A stretch of DNA of 35,736 nt from Oxalobacteraceae bacterium (GTDB lineage: Bacteria; Pseudomonadota; Gammaproteobacteria; Burkholderiales; Burkholderiaceae_D): positions 1 to 35,736 of the forward strand of contig JAHFQV010000008.1 of the NCBI GenBank assembly GCA_023259175.1. The letters are read 5' to 3'. Made by a program: the position numbers and the translations under genes. The notes beneath the pieces were generated by a model. That model was not told the origin of the DNA. It saw only the letters and a program-made list of their open reading frames with translations, and did no database searches. This document shows positions 8,257 to 16,338 of this stretch, in pieces (within the stretch, counting starts at the first letter, position 1; each line of letters opens with the position of its first letter).

Positions 8257-8262
8257 ATTATA
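8257..8262 (-). promoter_or_regulatory. map: Possible map promoter -10 element
   Basis: On the minus strand a perfect TATAAT hexamer lies 30 bases upstream of the map start codon. The segment 17 bases further upstream reads CGACAA, a poor -35 match. If used, it would give a short 5' leader of roughly 20-25 bases. Evidence is limited to the -10 match and its position. Confidence 0.3.
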
Positions 8263-8382
8263 GACTAGCTACAGAGGGCTTGTCGCCCAATCGCATGGAA
8301 AATTCGCTTTGCGGGTGATGTAGCGTTATTGGCGAATACCTGCTTTGTTAGTTTCAATTCTCATAGAAATGCTTGGATTGAC

Positions 8383-8412
8383 TTGATTGAGGAGCATGTT
8401 TGCGTGTAGAAT
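8383..8412 (+). promoter_or_regulatory. rpsB: Candidate rpsB promoter
   Basis: TTGATT at 8383-8388 and TAGAAT at 8407-8412 are separated by 18 bases, a reasonable sigma-70 match (one to two differences per hexamer). The overlapping TTGACT at 8378-8383 matches -35 better but is too far (23 bases). Transcription from here would create a leader of about 195 bases that starts just before the two hairpins at 8421-8459. Confidence 0.35.
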
Positions 8413-8420
8413 AGATGGTT

Positions 8421-8459
8421 AGCTTGAGAAAAGCTCAAGTTAAATTCGGAAAATCCGAG
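8421..8459 (+). promoter_or_regulatory. rpsB: Two tandem hairpins in the rpsB leader
   Basis: CTTGAG (8423-8428) pairs with CTCAAG (8434-8439) around an AAAAG loop. TCGGA (8446-8450) pairs with TCCGA (8454-8458) around an AAA loop. Both lie immediately downstream of the candidate promoter, about 155 bases before the start codon. Neither is followed by a T-run, so they are not intrinsic terminators. Autoregulation of rpsB-tsf by S2 through a leader structure is known in enteric bacteria; relevance here is inference. Confidence 0.35.
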
Positions 8460-8612
8460 TAAGTCTTATTCTAAGTATGATTTATTCGTGTTTTGTAAAG
8501 TTGTTCGTAAATTCGAATCGGGTCTACAAGGGTGTTCTTCGCTGTTCTTTATATCTTTATATTCGAGCAGGAGAATCACTGACGCGATTCAAGACCTAAC
8601 CCTGGAGTTATT

Positions 8613-9359
8613 ATGTCAGTAACAATGCGTGAAATGTTGGAAGCTGGTGTCCATTTTGGTCACCAAACCCGTTTTTGGAATCCAAAAATGGCACCGTATA
8701 TCTTCGGTCATCGCAATAAAATTCATATCATGAATTTGGAAAAAACATTGGCGATGTATCAAGAAGCAATGAAATTCATTCGTCAATTGTCCTCTAATCG
8801 TGGCACAGTTTTGATGGTTGGTACTAAGCGTCAGGCGCGTGATCTGATCGCTGCAGAAGCTAACCGTGCAGGCATGCCTTACGTTGATCAACGTTGGTTG
8901 GGTGGTATGTTGACTAACTTTAAAACAGTTAAAACTTCTATCAAGCGTTTGAAAGACATGGAAGTGTCTGTGCAAGATGGTTCTGTTGAGAAGTTGTCCA
9001 AAAAAGAAGGCTTGATGTTTCAACGTGAAATGATCAAGTTGCAAAAATCCATAGGCGGTATTAAGGATATGGGCGGCGTTCCTGATGCAATTTTCGTGGT
9101 TGACGTTGGTTACCACAAAGGTGCAATCACTGAAGCGGCTAAATTGGGTATCCCAGTTATCGGCGTGGTCGATACTAACCATTCACCAGCAGGCGTGACT
9201 TACATCATTCCAGGTAATGATGATTCTTCCAAAGCGATTGCTTTGTATGCGCGCGGCGTTGCTGATGCGATCTTGGAAGGCCGTGCTAATGCTGTCAATG
9301 AAGTGTTGGAAGCGGTTAAGCCATCTGCTGACGAATTCGTCGAAGTAGAACAGGCTTAA
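8613..9359 (+). CDS. rpsB: 30S ribosomal protein S2
   Basis: Structural protein of the small ribosomal subunit, binding late near the head-body junction and needed for S1 attachment. The 248-residue product shows the family's start [18 protein letters not shown] and the conserved central segments [14 protein letters not shown] and [12 protein letters not shown]. The ATG at 8613 follows a TGGAG ribosome binding site at 8603-8607. It has a long leader and ends just before an intrinsic terminator, so expression of downstream tsf probably depends on partial read-through or its own promoter. Codon use appears biased to a restricted set, as expected of a highly expressed gene. Confidence 0.98.
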   Translation: MSVTMREMLEAGVHFGHQTRFWNPKMAPYIFGHRNKIHIMNLEKTLAMYQEAMKFIRQLSSNRGTVLMVGTKRQARDLIAAEANRAGMPYVDQRWLGGMLTNFKTVKTSIKRLKDMEVSVQDGSVEKLSKKEGLMFQREMIKLQKSIGGIKDMGGVPDAIFVVDVGYHKGAITEAAKLGIPVIGVVDTNHSPAGVTYIIPGNDDSSKAIALYARGVADAILEGRANAVNEVLEAVKPSADEFVEVEQA

Positions 9360-9401
9360 TTTACGCCACCGTTTCTCTACGAAATGGGGCGTTTGAAAAG
9401 T

Positions 9402-9435
9402 AAAAAAGGGGCAAACTTGGTTCGCCCCTTTTTTT
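9402..9435 (+). terminator. Intrinsic terminator after rpsB
   Basis: GGGGC (9408-9412) pairs with GCCCC (9424-9428), extended by the flanking A6 and T7 runs, and is followed directly by a T-rich tract (9429-9435). The loop is 11 bases and may pair further. It lies between rpsB and tsf, so it probably attenuates read-through. Confidence 0.8.
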
Positions 9436-9505
9436 AAATCGACTATAAACTAATTGAATTTATCATTGCCCGATGGCGGTGATGTAATGAAACAGGAGAG
9501 TAAAC

Positions 9506-10387
9506 ATGGCGGCAATTACAGCAGCGATGGTAGGTGAATTACGTGCGAAGACCGATGCACCTATGATGGAATGCAAAAAAGCTTTAACCGAAGCTGAAGG
9601 CAATATGGAGCGTGCGGAAGAAATTTTGCGCGTTAAATTGGGTAGCAAGGCTTCTAAAGCCGCATCCCGCGTAACAGCAGAAGGCGTGGTTGCTTCCTTT
9701 ATTTCGGGTGGTGTGGGTTCTTTGATCGAAGTTAACTGCGAAACCGACTTCGTGACCAAGAATGACGACTTCATCGCTTTTGCCAATAAATTGGCAAAAT
9801 TGATCGCTGAAGGCAATCCAGCCGACGTGGCTGCATTGTCAGCAATGAGCTTGGATGATGGTACAGTTGAATCTGTGCGCGCAGCCTTGATCGGTAAGAT
9901 TGGCGAAAATATGTCTATCCGTCGTTTCCAACGTTTTGAAACGGCACAAAAAGTGACTTCCTATTTGCACGGTACACGGATTGGTGTTGTTGTTGAATTT
10001 AACGCCGCTGACGACCAAGTCGGTAAGGATGTGGCCATGCATATTGCTGCGATGAAGCCAGTTTCTCTTTCATCTGATCAGGTTCCTGCGGATTTGATCG
10101 AAAAAGAACGTTCAGTGGCTTCTCAAAAAGCGGCTGAATCCGGCAAGCCAGCTGATATCGTCAGCAAAATGGTGGAAGGTTCAGTTCAGAAGTTTTTGAA
10201 AGAAGTTTCTTTGTTAAATCAAACTTTCGTGAAAAACGATAAGCAAACAGTGGAACAAATGTTGGCTGCCGCTGGTGCATCCGTCAAAGCATTTACCATG
10301 TTTGTCGTTGGTGAAGGGATTGAGAAAAAACAAGATGACTTCGCTGCGGAAGTCGCGGCACAGGTCGCTGCTGCAAAACAAGCGTAA
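9506..10387 (+). CDS. tsf: Translation elongation factor Ts
   Basis: Guanine nucleotide exchange factor that releases GDP from EF-Tu. The 293-residue product begins with the UBA-like domain ([19 protein letters not shown]) and contains the diagnostic motif [13 protein letters not shown], the equivalent of TDFV that contacts EF-Tu. Two dimerisation subdomains and a C-terminal module follow. The ATG at 9506 has an AGGAGA ribosome binding site just upstream. The gene is bracketed by intrinsic terminators at 9402-9435 and 10400-10423, so it may form its own transcription unit or be expressed by read-through from rpsB. Confidence 0.98.
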   Translation: MAAITAAMVGELRAKTDAPMMECKKALTEAEGNMERAEEILRVKLGSKASKAASRVTAEGVVASFISGGVGSLIEVNCETDFVTKNDDFIAFANKLAKLIAEGNPADVAALSAMSLDDGTVESVRAALIGKIGENMSIRRFQRFETAQKVTSYLHGTRIGVVVEFNAADDQVGKDVAMHIAAMKPVSLSSDQVPADLIEKERSVASQKAAESGKPADIVSKMVEGSVQKFLKEVSLLNQTFVKNDKQTVEQMLAAAGASVKAFTMFVVGEGIEKKQDDFAAEVAAQVAAAKQA

Positions 10388-10399
10388 GCAAAAAAGAGA

Positions 10400-10423
10400 A
10401 CGGGCCGAAAGGCCCGTTTTTTT
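10400..10423 (+). terminator. Intrinsic terminator after tsf
   Basis: A perfect GC-rich hairpin: ACGGGCC (10400-10406), GAAA tetraloop (10407-10410), GGCCCGT (10411-10417), running into seven Ts (10417-10423). It is a textbook intrinsic terminator 12 bases after the tsf stop. Confidence 0.92.
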
Positions 10424-10541
10424 AAACCGAGTATTTTTCGGTTAAGTTTGAGATGGCGCTGGTAAGAATAAACTTCAGGTGAGTTCCCGCTACATTGCAA
10501 AACTTTAAATAACAACCAAAAACTAAAGGAGCCCCAAGGTG

Positions 10542-11255
10542 ATGAAACCAGCTTATAAACGTGTCCTACTTAAGCTCTCTGGTGAGGCTTTGATGGGCGA
10601 TGATGCCTACGGTATCAATCGTGCGACGATTGAGCGTATGGTGGCCGATGTTGCTGAAATTTCTCGTATGGGCGTGGAATTGGCTATCGTTATTGGCGGC
10701 GGTAATATTTTCCGCGGTGTGGCGCCCGGTGCGCAAGGCATGGACAGGGCGACGGCGGATTACATGGGTATGTTGGCAACCGTGATGAATTCATTAGCGC
10801 TGGGTGATGCCATGCGTCAGGTGGGCATCACCGCGCGCGTCATGTCTGCTATTGCCATTGAGCAGGTGGTCGAGCCCTATGTACGCCCTAAGGCATTGCA
10901 ATATCTTGAAGAGGGAAAAGTCGTTATTTTTGCGGCTGGAACCGGTAATCCATTTTTTACCACGGACACTGCGGCTGCATTGCGTGGTTCCGAGATCGGT
11001 GCAGAGTTGGTCTTGAAGGCCACTAAGGTTGACGGTGTTTATACGGCCGACCCTAAAAAAGACCCAACTGCGACTCGATATACGACGATTTCCTTTGATG
11101 AGGCGATTTCCCGTCATTTGCAGGTCATGGATGCAACCGCCTTTGCTTTGTGCCGTGATCAAAAGCTTCCGATCAAAGTCTTTTCTATTATAAAGCCCGG
11201 TGCTTTAAAAAATCTGATCATGGGTGGAGACGAAGGGACCTTAGTCCACGTATAA
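10542..11255 (+). CDS. pyrH: UMP kinase
   Basis: Phosphorylates UMP to UDP, the committed step toward UTP and CTP; a hexameric amino-acid-kinase-fold enzyme regulated by GTP and UTP. The product (237 residues from this ATG) shows the N-terminal [14 protein letters not shown] phosphate-binding segment, the IGGGNIFRG motif and the late [14 protein letters not shown] motif. An adjacent in-frame GTG at 10539 would add one residue. The AAGGAG at 10526-10531 is 7 bases from the GTG and 10 from the ATG, so the exact start is open. It lies 120 bases downstream of the tsf terminator and so must have its own promoter or depend on read-through; I could not identify a clear promoter. Confidence 0.97.
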   Translation: MKPAYKRVLLKLSGEALMGDDAYGINRATIERMVADVAEISRMGVELAIVIGGGNIFRGVAPGAQGMDRATADYMGMLATVMNSLALGDAMRQVGITARVMSAIAIEQVVEPYVRPKALQYLEEGKVVIFAAGTGNPFFTTDTAAALRGSEIGAELVLKATKVDGVYTADPKKDPTATRYTTISFDEAISRHLQVMDATAFALCRDQKLPIKVFSIIKPGALKNLIMGGDEGTLVHV

Positions 11256-11354
11256 TGCGCCATTTTGGTGCTGGCAAATTACGCCAACATCGAGCAGCTC
11301 AGTCATAGTATTTGGTTTTCGTATTACCCCAGATTTTAAATGCTTTCATTTGTA

Positions 11355-11387
11355 TTGAGAACGGCTTTGCTTGCGATCCGTTCTCAA
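11355..11387 (+). promoter_or_regulatory. frr: Perfect 10-bp hairpin just upstream of frr
   Basis: TTGAGAACGG (11355-11364) and its exact reverse complement CCGTTCTCAA (11378-11387) enclose a 13-base loop. The hairpin ends 6 bases before the frr ribosome binding site (11393-11398) and has no T-run, so it is not an intrinsic terminator. It could be an RNA stability or processing element, or a translational control site. Confidence 0.5.
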
Positions 11388-11405
11388 ATCGTTTAGGAGT
11401 TCATC

Positions 11406-11966
11406 ATGACACTTGCTAGTGTAAAAAGTAGTGCGGATCAACGCATGCAAAAATCCATTGAGACCTTAAAAGCCGATCTCGCCAAGGTAAGAACTGGTCG
11501 CGCGCATACCGGGATTTTAGACCACGTCATGGTCGATTATTACGGCTCGCCTACCCATGTTTCTCAAGTCGCCAACATCACTTTGATCGATGCTCGCACG
11601 ATCGGCGTGCAGCCTTGGGAAAAGAAAATGTTGAACGCAATCGAAAAAGCCATTCGTGATTCAGATCTCGGTTTAAATCCAGCATCACAAGGCGAAATGA
11701 TACGCGTCCCTACGCCACCTTTGACCGAAGAGCGTCGCAAGGAAATGGTTAAGTTGGTCAAGACCGAAGGTGAAGATGCCAAAATCGCGATTCGTAATAT
11801 TCGTCGTGATGCCAACGAATCCTTTAAAAAACTCTTGAAAGATAAAGCGATTTCCGAAGACGAAGAGCGTCGCGCGCAAGATGATGTGCAAAAGTTGACC
11901 GATAAATTTGTCGCTGAAGTCGATAAATTATTGGCTGAAAAAGAGAAAGAAGTGTTGACAGTTTAG
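11406..11966 (+). CDS. frr: Ribosome recycling factor
   Basis: Dissociates post-termination ribosomes together with EF-G. At 186 residues it has the standard family length. The L-shaped tRNA-mimic fold is supported by the N-terminal helix [15 protein letters not shown]-type segment (here [16 protein letters not shown]), the central [16 protein letters not shown] segment and the C-terminal helix ending [14 protein letters not shown]. The ATG at 11406 is preceded by AGGAG at 11394-11398. The 150-base gap from pyrH contains a perfect 10-bp hairpin close to the ribosome binding site. Confidence 0.98.
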   Translation: MTLASVKSSADQRMQKSIETLKADLAKVRTGRAHTGILDHVMVDYYGSPTHVSQVANITLIDARTIGVQPWEKKMLNAIEKAIRDSDLGLNPASQGEMIRVPTPPLTEERRKEMVKLVKTEGEDAKIAIRNIRRDANESFKKLLKDKAISEDEERRAQDDVQKLTDKFVAEVDKLLAEKEKEVLTV

Positions 11967-12032
11967 AGCTCACTTTCAATGGAATATCGCGGTTCAATTC
12001 CAGATTTTTAGATCCATCTCCACTGGAATCAC

Positions 12033-12785
12033 ATGAAGCATACGAGCTCAACAAAAGAAATTCCCGCAACGGGAGAAGTGCCTAAACACATTGCCATCAT
12101 CATGGATGGCAATGGACGTTGGGCTACCAAACGCTTCTTGCCTCGTGTCGCGGGTCACGTCAAAGGGGTCGATGCAGTACGCGGTGTGGTTGAAGCTTGC
12201 ATTAAGCGTGGCGTGAAATACTTGACCTTGTTTGCCTTTAGTTCTGAAAATTGGCGCAGACCGCCTGATGAGGTTTCATTTTTGATGCGTTTATTCGTTA
12301 CCGCATTAGAAAAAGAAGTACGTAAGATGCATGAGAATGGTATTCGCCTCAAGATCGTGGGCGACCTGACGCGTTTCGATCTCGATTTGCAAAAAGCGAT
12401 TCAGGACGCTGAGGCACTCACCTTGGGGAATGAAAAATTAACGGTGACGGTTTGCGCGAATTATGGAGGTCGATGGGACATCACACAGGCAGTTAATCGT
12501 GTGCGAGCCAAGGCAGATCAAGCGGAGCAAATCACCGAAGAAATGATTGCGGAGAATCTGTCGATGGCGTATGCGCCTGAGCCAGATTTATTTATTCGCA
12601 CGGGTGGCGAAACCCGAATATCTAATTTCTTGCTCTGGCAATTAGCCTATACCGAATTGTATTTCACAGATAAATTTTGGCCCGAGTTTGATGCTGCCGC
12701 ACTTGATCTGGCAATCGCTTCATTTGGCGGTCGTGAGCGACGCTTTGGCCGTACTAGCGCACAAGTCGGTACCACCTCTTCCTAA
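12033..12785 (+). CDS. uppS: Undecaprenyl diphosphate synthase
   Basis: cis-Prenyltransferase that extends farnesyl diphosphate with eight isopentenyl units to make the C55 carrier for peptidoglycan and O-antigen. The 250-residue protein shows the catalytic motif IMDGNGRWA (Asp25), the [11 protein letters not shown] segment and the C-terminal [18 protein letters not shown] substrate-binding region. The first 15 residues are a variable polar leader. It starts 66 bases after frr and is followed after 20 bases by cdsA, the usual order in proteobacteria; the grouping couples lipid carrier and phospholipid synthesis with the MEP pathway gene dxr downstream. Confidence 0.97.
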   Translation: MKHTSSTKEIPATGEVPKHIAIIMDGNGRWATKRFLPRVAGHVKGVDAVRGVVEACIKRGVKYLTLFAFSSENWRRPPDEVSFLMRLFVTALEKEVRKMHENGIRLKIVGDLTRFDLDLQKAIQDAEALTLGNEKLTVTVCANYGGRWDITQAVNRVRAKADQAEQITEEMIAENLSMAYAPEPDLFIRTGGETRISNFLLWQLAYTELYFTDKFWPEFDAAALDLAIASFGGRERRFGRTSAQVGTTSS

Positions 12786-12805
12786 ATCGGACTGGATCTA
12801 TTTTT

Positions 12806-13624
12806 ATGCTGAAAACACGCGTAATCACTGCATTGGTTTTGTTGGCTGTTTTGGTGCCGGTTTTATTTTCTGGTTCGCCCTTGGCATTTACAGCGGTGAG
12901 TGCTTTATTTGTGATGGCGGCCATGTGGGAAAATCAAAGGCTGTTCAATAAGCCGGCCGGTCTGATGATCGCGGTGATCTGGACCGCTGTATTTGTATTT
13001 TTGTCGGTGCGGCAGGCTCCTTTTTCTCTACCCATGTTATTTTTTGTGTGCTCGGCATTTTGGTTGTTAGGCCTAGTACCTTGTTTGCGTTTCGGCTTGC
13101 CTGCGACCACCAGTTTTCAGAGTGGTTTGATCAGCGGAATTTATGCCGTAGGGATTTTTGGCTGTTTTATCGCGATGCAGTATTTGTATTTAAAATCGCC
13201 TGCAATGCTTCTCTCCGTATTGGCCTTGGTTTGGGCGGCGGATATTGGTGCGTATTTTTTCGGACGTGCTTTTGGACGACGTAAATTAGCGGTGACGATT
13301 TCGCCAGGGAAGTCCTGGGAAGGTGCAATAGGCGGGGCTGTTTCTGTCTTACTGTTTGCGTTTGCCTGTCGCTTCGTGCCAGCCCTTGCCGACACTTTCC
13401 CAGCGCTTTTGGCAAAGCATGAAAACGAGGTCTTTTTCGTCGGCATTTTGCTGTTGATTTCTGCTGCCAGCGTAGTCGGAGATTTATTTGAATCTTTACT
13501 AAAACGTCGTGTCGGAATGAAAGACAGCAGTCATCTATTGCCCGGCCATGGCGGTGTTTTAGATCGTATTGACGCGTTGATCCCGGTCTTGCCTTTGGTT
13601 GCGCTACTGGTTTCACGTTGGTAG
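12806..13624 (+). CDS. cdsA: Phosphatidate cytidylyltransferase
   Basis: Integral membrane enzyme making CDP-diacylglycerol from phosphatidate and CTP, the branch point for all phospholipids. The 272-residue product has about eight hydrophobic segments beginning at residue 5. It carries the family signature near the C-terminus, with VVGDLFESLLKRRVGMKDS followed by HLLPGHGGVLDRIDAL; the paired aspartates there coordinate the metal. It follows uppS closely. Immediately after its stop codon lies an 8-bp tandem repeat that separates it from dxr. Confidence 0.97.
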   Translation: MLKTRVITALVLLAVLVPVLFSGSPLAFTAVSALFVMAAMWENQRLFNKPAGLMIAVIWTAVFVFLSVRQAPFSLPMLFFVCSAFWLLGLVPCLRFGLPATTSFQSGLISGIYAVGIFGCFIAMQYLYLKSPAMLLSVLALVWAADIGAYFFGRAFGRRKLAVTISPGKSWEGAIGGAVSVLLFAFACRFVPALADTFPALLAKHENEVFFVGILLLISAASVVGDLFESLLKRRVGMKDSSHLLPGHGGVLDRIDALIPVLPLVALLVSRW

Positions 13625-13627
13625 CTT

Positions 13628-13667
13628 GAATGCTCGAATGATTGAATGATTGAATGCTCGAATGTTG
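13628..13667. repeat. 8-bp tandem repeat, five copies, between cdsA and dxr
   Basis: Five contiguous 8-base units sharing GAATG: GAATGCTC, GAATGATT, GAATGATT, GAATGCTC, GAATGTTG. The array starts 4 bases after the cdsA stop and ends 25 bases before the dxr start codon, occupying most of the 68-base gap. Copy-number change would alter the cdsA-dxr distance by 8-base steps. Confidence 0.85.
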
Positions 13668-13692
13668 GTCCGAATAATTAATCCCGCTGCGT

Positions 13693-14904
13693 ATGCATAA
13701 ACAAAGTGTTTGTATCTTAGGTTCGACAGGATCGATCGGTGTTTCGACCTTGGATGTGATTGCCCGACATCCAGAGCGTTATCAAGTTTTTGCTTTAAGC
13801 GCCCACACTCAAGTACAAAAATTGGCCGAGCAGTGTCGACAATTTCAGCCGCAATTTGCGGTCGTGGCGAACACAAATTTGGCGGCGCAATTACGGATCA
13901 TCTTAGATCAAATGCATAGCAAAACGCAGGTGATGGCCGGTGCCGACGCGCTGTGTGCTATCGCCAGTGATGTCGCTTGTGATACGGTGATGGCCGCGAT
14001 TGTCGGTGCCGCTGGATTGGCGCCTAGCTTAGCGGCGGCGCGTGCAGGTAAAAAAATTCTATTAGCAAATAAAGAAGCGCTCGTGATGTCCGGTGCTTTG
14101 TTCATGAACACAGTGAAGGAACATGGCGCGCAATTACTGCCGATTGATAGCGAGCATAATGCGATCTTTCAATGTTTACCACGCCAGCACGATGCCAGCT
14201 TGGGCGACATCGGCGTGAGTAAAATTATTTTGACCGCCTCTGGTGGGCCATTTTTACAACGCAGCTTAGAATCCTTGCACGATGTCACACCCGACGAGGC
14301 AATTGCCCATCCGAACTGGGTGATGGGACGCAAAATTTCGGTTGATTCGGCCACCATGATGAATAAGGGACTCGAAGTAATCGAGGCCCATTATTTATTT
14401 ACAGCGCCTGCCGAAAAAATTGAAGTGCTGATTCATCCACAAAGCGTAGTGCATTCTATGGTTTCCTATACCGATGGTTCGGTGTTAGCACAAATGGGTA
14501 ATCCCGATATGCGCACGCCGATTGCTTACGGCTTGGCGTTTCCAGAGCGCGTCGCCTCGGGTGTTGCGCAATTAGATCTCACCCGTTTCGCACACTTGCA
14601 TTTTCAAAAACCCGATTTTGATCGTTTTCCTTGCCTTGCTTTGGCCTACGAAGCACTCAAAGTCGGCGGCTTTGCTTCCACTATTCTCAATGCGGCTAAC
14701 GAGATAGCCGTTGAGGCCTTTTTGGCGGGACGTTTGGGATTTCGTTCGATTGAGGCTGTGATTAGTGAGACCCTCGCGGACGCAGTTGGGCAAGTTGGAG
14801 CGGGTGCACTGACGGATTTGGAGTCGGTATTAGCGGTGGATGGATTAGCCCGTCGCTGTGCGGAAAGTCAAATTGCTAAGCGCGGAGTGAATTATGTTGA
14901 GTGA
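13693..14904 (+). CDS. dxr: 1-deoxy-D-xylulose 5-phosphate reductoisomerase
   Basis: Converts DXP to MEP using NADPH and a divalent metal, the committed step of the MEP isoprenoid pathway and the target of fosmidomycin. The 403-residue product shows the NADPH-binding ILGSTGSIG at its start, the [12 protein letters not shown] segment, the metal-binding [13 protein letters not shown] and the [18 protein letters not shown] region. The ATG at 13693 gives the family's normal N-terminus, yet the preceding bases show no recognisable Shine-Dalgarno, perhaps because the short tandem repeat just upstream has displaced it. Its end overlaps rseP by 11 bases, suggesting translational coupling. Confidence 0.97.
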   Translation: MHKQSVCILGSTGSIGVSTLDVIARHPERYQVFALSAHTQVQKLAEQCRQFQPQFAVVANTNLAAQLRIILDQMHSKTQVMAGADALCAIASDVACDTVMAAIVGAAGLAPSLAAARAGKKILLANKEALVMSGALFMNTVKEHGAQLLPIDSEHNAIFQCLPRQHDASLGDIGVSKIILTASGGPFLQRSLESLHDVTPDEAIAHPNWVMGRKISVDSATMMNKGLEVIEAHYLFTAPAEKIEVLIHPQSVVHSMVSYTDGSVLAQMGNPDMRTPIAYGLAFPERVASGVAQLDLTRFAHLHFQKPDFDRFPCLALAYEALKVGGFASTILNAANEIAVEAFLAGRLGFRSIEAVISETLADAVGQVGAGALTDLESVLAVDGLARRCAESQIAKRGVNYVE

Positions 14905-16270
14905 TGCCGTGCAACCGATTTGGGCATTTGCATTGGTCTTAGGGCCCTTGATTGTGCTGCATGAATTGGGTCATTTTTGTGTCGCTCGTTGGTGTGGTGT
15001 GCGCGTGTTGCGATTTTCTATCGGCTTTGGTAAGCCAATTTGGAGTCGACGTTTTGGGAAAAGTGAGACCGAGTGGGTCATTTCCATGATTCCTTTGGGT
15101 GGTTACGTCAAGATGTACGATGCCAAATTGATCGCGCCAATAGAAGGCCAGGAGATTGATCTTAAGGGCGACTTTTCGAGTGCCAATGTATGGAAACGAA
15201 TCGCGATTATTCTGGCTGGACCTGCGAGTAATTTCTTGGTGGCGATTTTGCTTTTAGCAGGAATATTGATGCACGGAACCCAGCAACCGCTGGCCAAGCT
15301 TCGCATAGGTTCCACGCAAAGCTTGGCTTATCAAGTTGGATTACGCAGTGGCGATAAAGTCTTGGAGATCAATGGTGAAGTTGTATCGGCTTGGGATGAT
15401 ATGCTCGCTCATTTATTGCAGGCGGGCTTAAATCACCAAGATGCTAGTGTAAAGATTTCTCGTGCTAATCCAGATCGTTTAGGAAGCACCAGTGTAATTG
15501 AGATACCTTTGCACCTGAGTCAAATGCCGGTACAGGAACTAGGTGCAAATTTTTTGAGCGCGTGGGGTATTGATTATTTTCGTCCCCCGGCAAAGATCAT
15601 CAATGTGGTCGCGGGTGGGGTGGCGAGTCGTGCTGGTTTGCTCGCGGGGGATCAGATAGTAGAAATTGATGGACGAGCCATCAAGGACAGCCTTGAATTG
15701 ATCGAAATAGTCGGCGCGTCGGCGAATAAAAACATGCAGTTTCAGGTGCGTCGTGGCGATCAGATGTTGACGTTCACAATGACACCGATGGAAGTAAAAG
15801 AGAAAGAAACCAGTCACGGACGTATTCAAGTTGAGCCAGATAGCCATGTTGAGACAAAAGAAGTGGCTTATGGGCTCTTTGATGCCCTGGTCAAAGGCAG
15901 CGCACAGACTTGGGATTCGAGTGTCATGACCTTGAGCATGCTAGGGAAAATCGCGACCGGACGGGCATCTCTGCGCAATATATCAGGTCCTATTTCGATA
16001 GGAAATTATGCCGCACAGGCCGCGAAATTCGGAATAGTGAGTTTTTTAGGACTGATGGCCTTGATCAGTATTAGTTTAGGTGTGATGAATTTGCTGCCAA
16101 TACCTTTGTTAGATGGCGGTCATTTGTTGTATTATTCGCTGGAAGTTTTTACCGGAAAGCCAATTTCCGAAAGATTTGTAGAAATAGCACAGCGAGGAGG
16201 GCTAGTTGTGCTGTTGTGTTTGATGATGCTCGCGTTTTTTAACGACATCGTGTATCCGCTTCCACATTGA
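14894..16270 (+). CDS. rseP: Site-2 zinc metalloprotease RseP
   Basis: Intramembrane protease that cleaves RseA in the sigma-E envelope stress response and clears signal-peptide remnants. The 458-residue protein has the zinc-binding HELGH (His23, Glu24, His27) in the first membrane segment. Two periplasmic PDZ domains follow (about residues 115-200 and 220-305). The C-terminal [15 protein letters not shown] motif supplies the third ligand Asp, and a last membrane segment precedes the end. It overlaps the end of dxr and lies directly upstream of bamA, the outer-membrane assembly gene whose failure it helps sense. A GGAG precedes the ATG. Confidence 0.97.
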   Translation: MLSDAVQPIWAFALVLGPLIVLHELGHFCVARWCGVRVLRFSIGFGKPIWSRRFGKSETEWVISMIPLGGYVKMYDAKLIAPIEGQEIDLKGDFSSANVWKRIAIILAGPASNFLVAILLLAGILMHGTQQPLAKLRIGSTQSLAYQVGLRSGDKVLEINGEVVSAWDDMLAHLLQAGLNHQDASVKISRANPDRLGSTSVIEIPLHLSQMPVQELGANFLSAWGIDYFRPPAKIINVVAGGVASRAGLLAGDQIVEIDGRAIKDSLELIEIVGASANKNMQFQVRRGDQMLTFTMTPMEVKEKETSHGRIQVEPDSHVETKEVAYGLFDALVKGSAQTWDSSVMTLSMLGKIATGRASLRNISGPISIGNYAAQAAKFGIVSFLGLMALISISLGVMNLLPIPLLDGGHLLYYSLEVFTGKPISERFVEIAQRGGLVVLLCLMMLAFFNDIVYPLPH

Positions 16271-16302
16271 GGAAGCGGGGATGCTTTTTTGTTTTTGAGT
16301 TG
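16254..16302 (+). terminator. Possible weak terminator or attenuator after rseP
   Basis: CCGCTTCC (16256-16263) pairs with GGAAGCGG (16271-16278) across the rseP stop codon, and an alternative pairing with a GG bulge extends the stem to GGAT at 16279-16282. It is followed by T6 at 16285-16290 and T5 at 16292-16296. The T-tract is slightly offset from the stem, so efficiency is uncertain; it probably only tunes expression of bamA. Confidence 0.5.
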
Positions 16303-16338
16303 TCATCGTTTAGAAATATTGAGACGAAATAAACCCCA

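Larger units (their letters stand above)
8228..8612. other. Map-rpsB divergent intergenic region and rpsB leader
   Basis: This 385-base gap holds no convincing gene. Its left end contains the likely map promoter. Its right two thirds contain a candidate rpsB promoter and an rpsB leader of about 190-200 bases with two consecutive small hairpins, described separately. An AGGAGAATC segment at 8569-8577 looks like a ribosome binding site but is not followed by a usable open frame. Confidence 0.6.

Noticed and set aside
8616-9182. Long open frame (188 codons) on the minus strand inside rpsB
   Set aside because: Fully antisense to rpsB; composition rich in His, Phe, Thr and Asn is what a reversed, codon-biased ribosomal gene gives. 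No ribosome binding site or independent support.
13167-13616. 149-codon minus-strand frame inside cdsA
   Set aside because: Antisense to a confident gene, Arg/Gln/Pro-rich, with no initiation signal.
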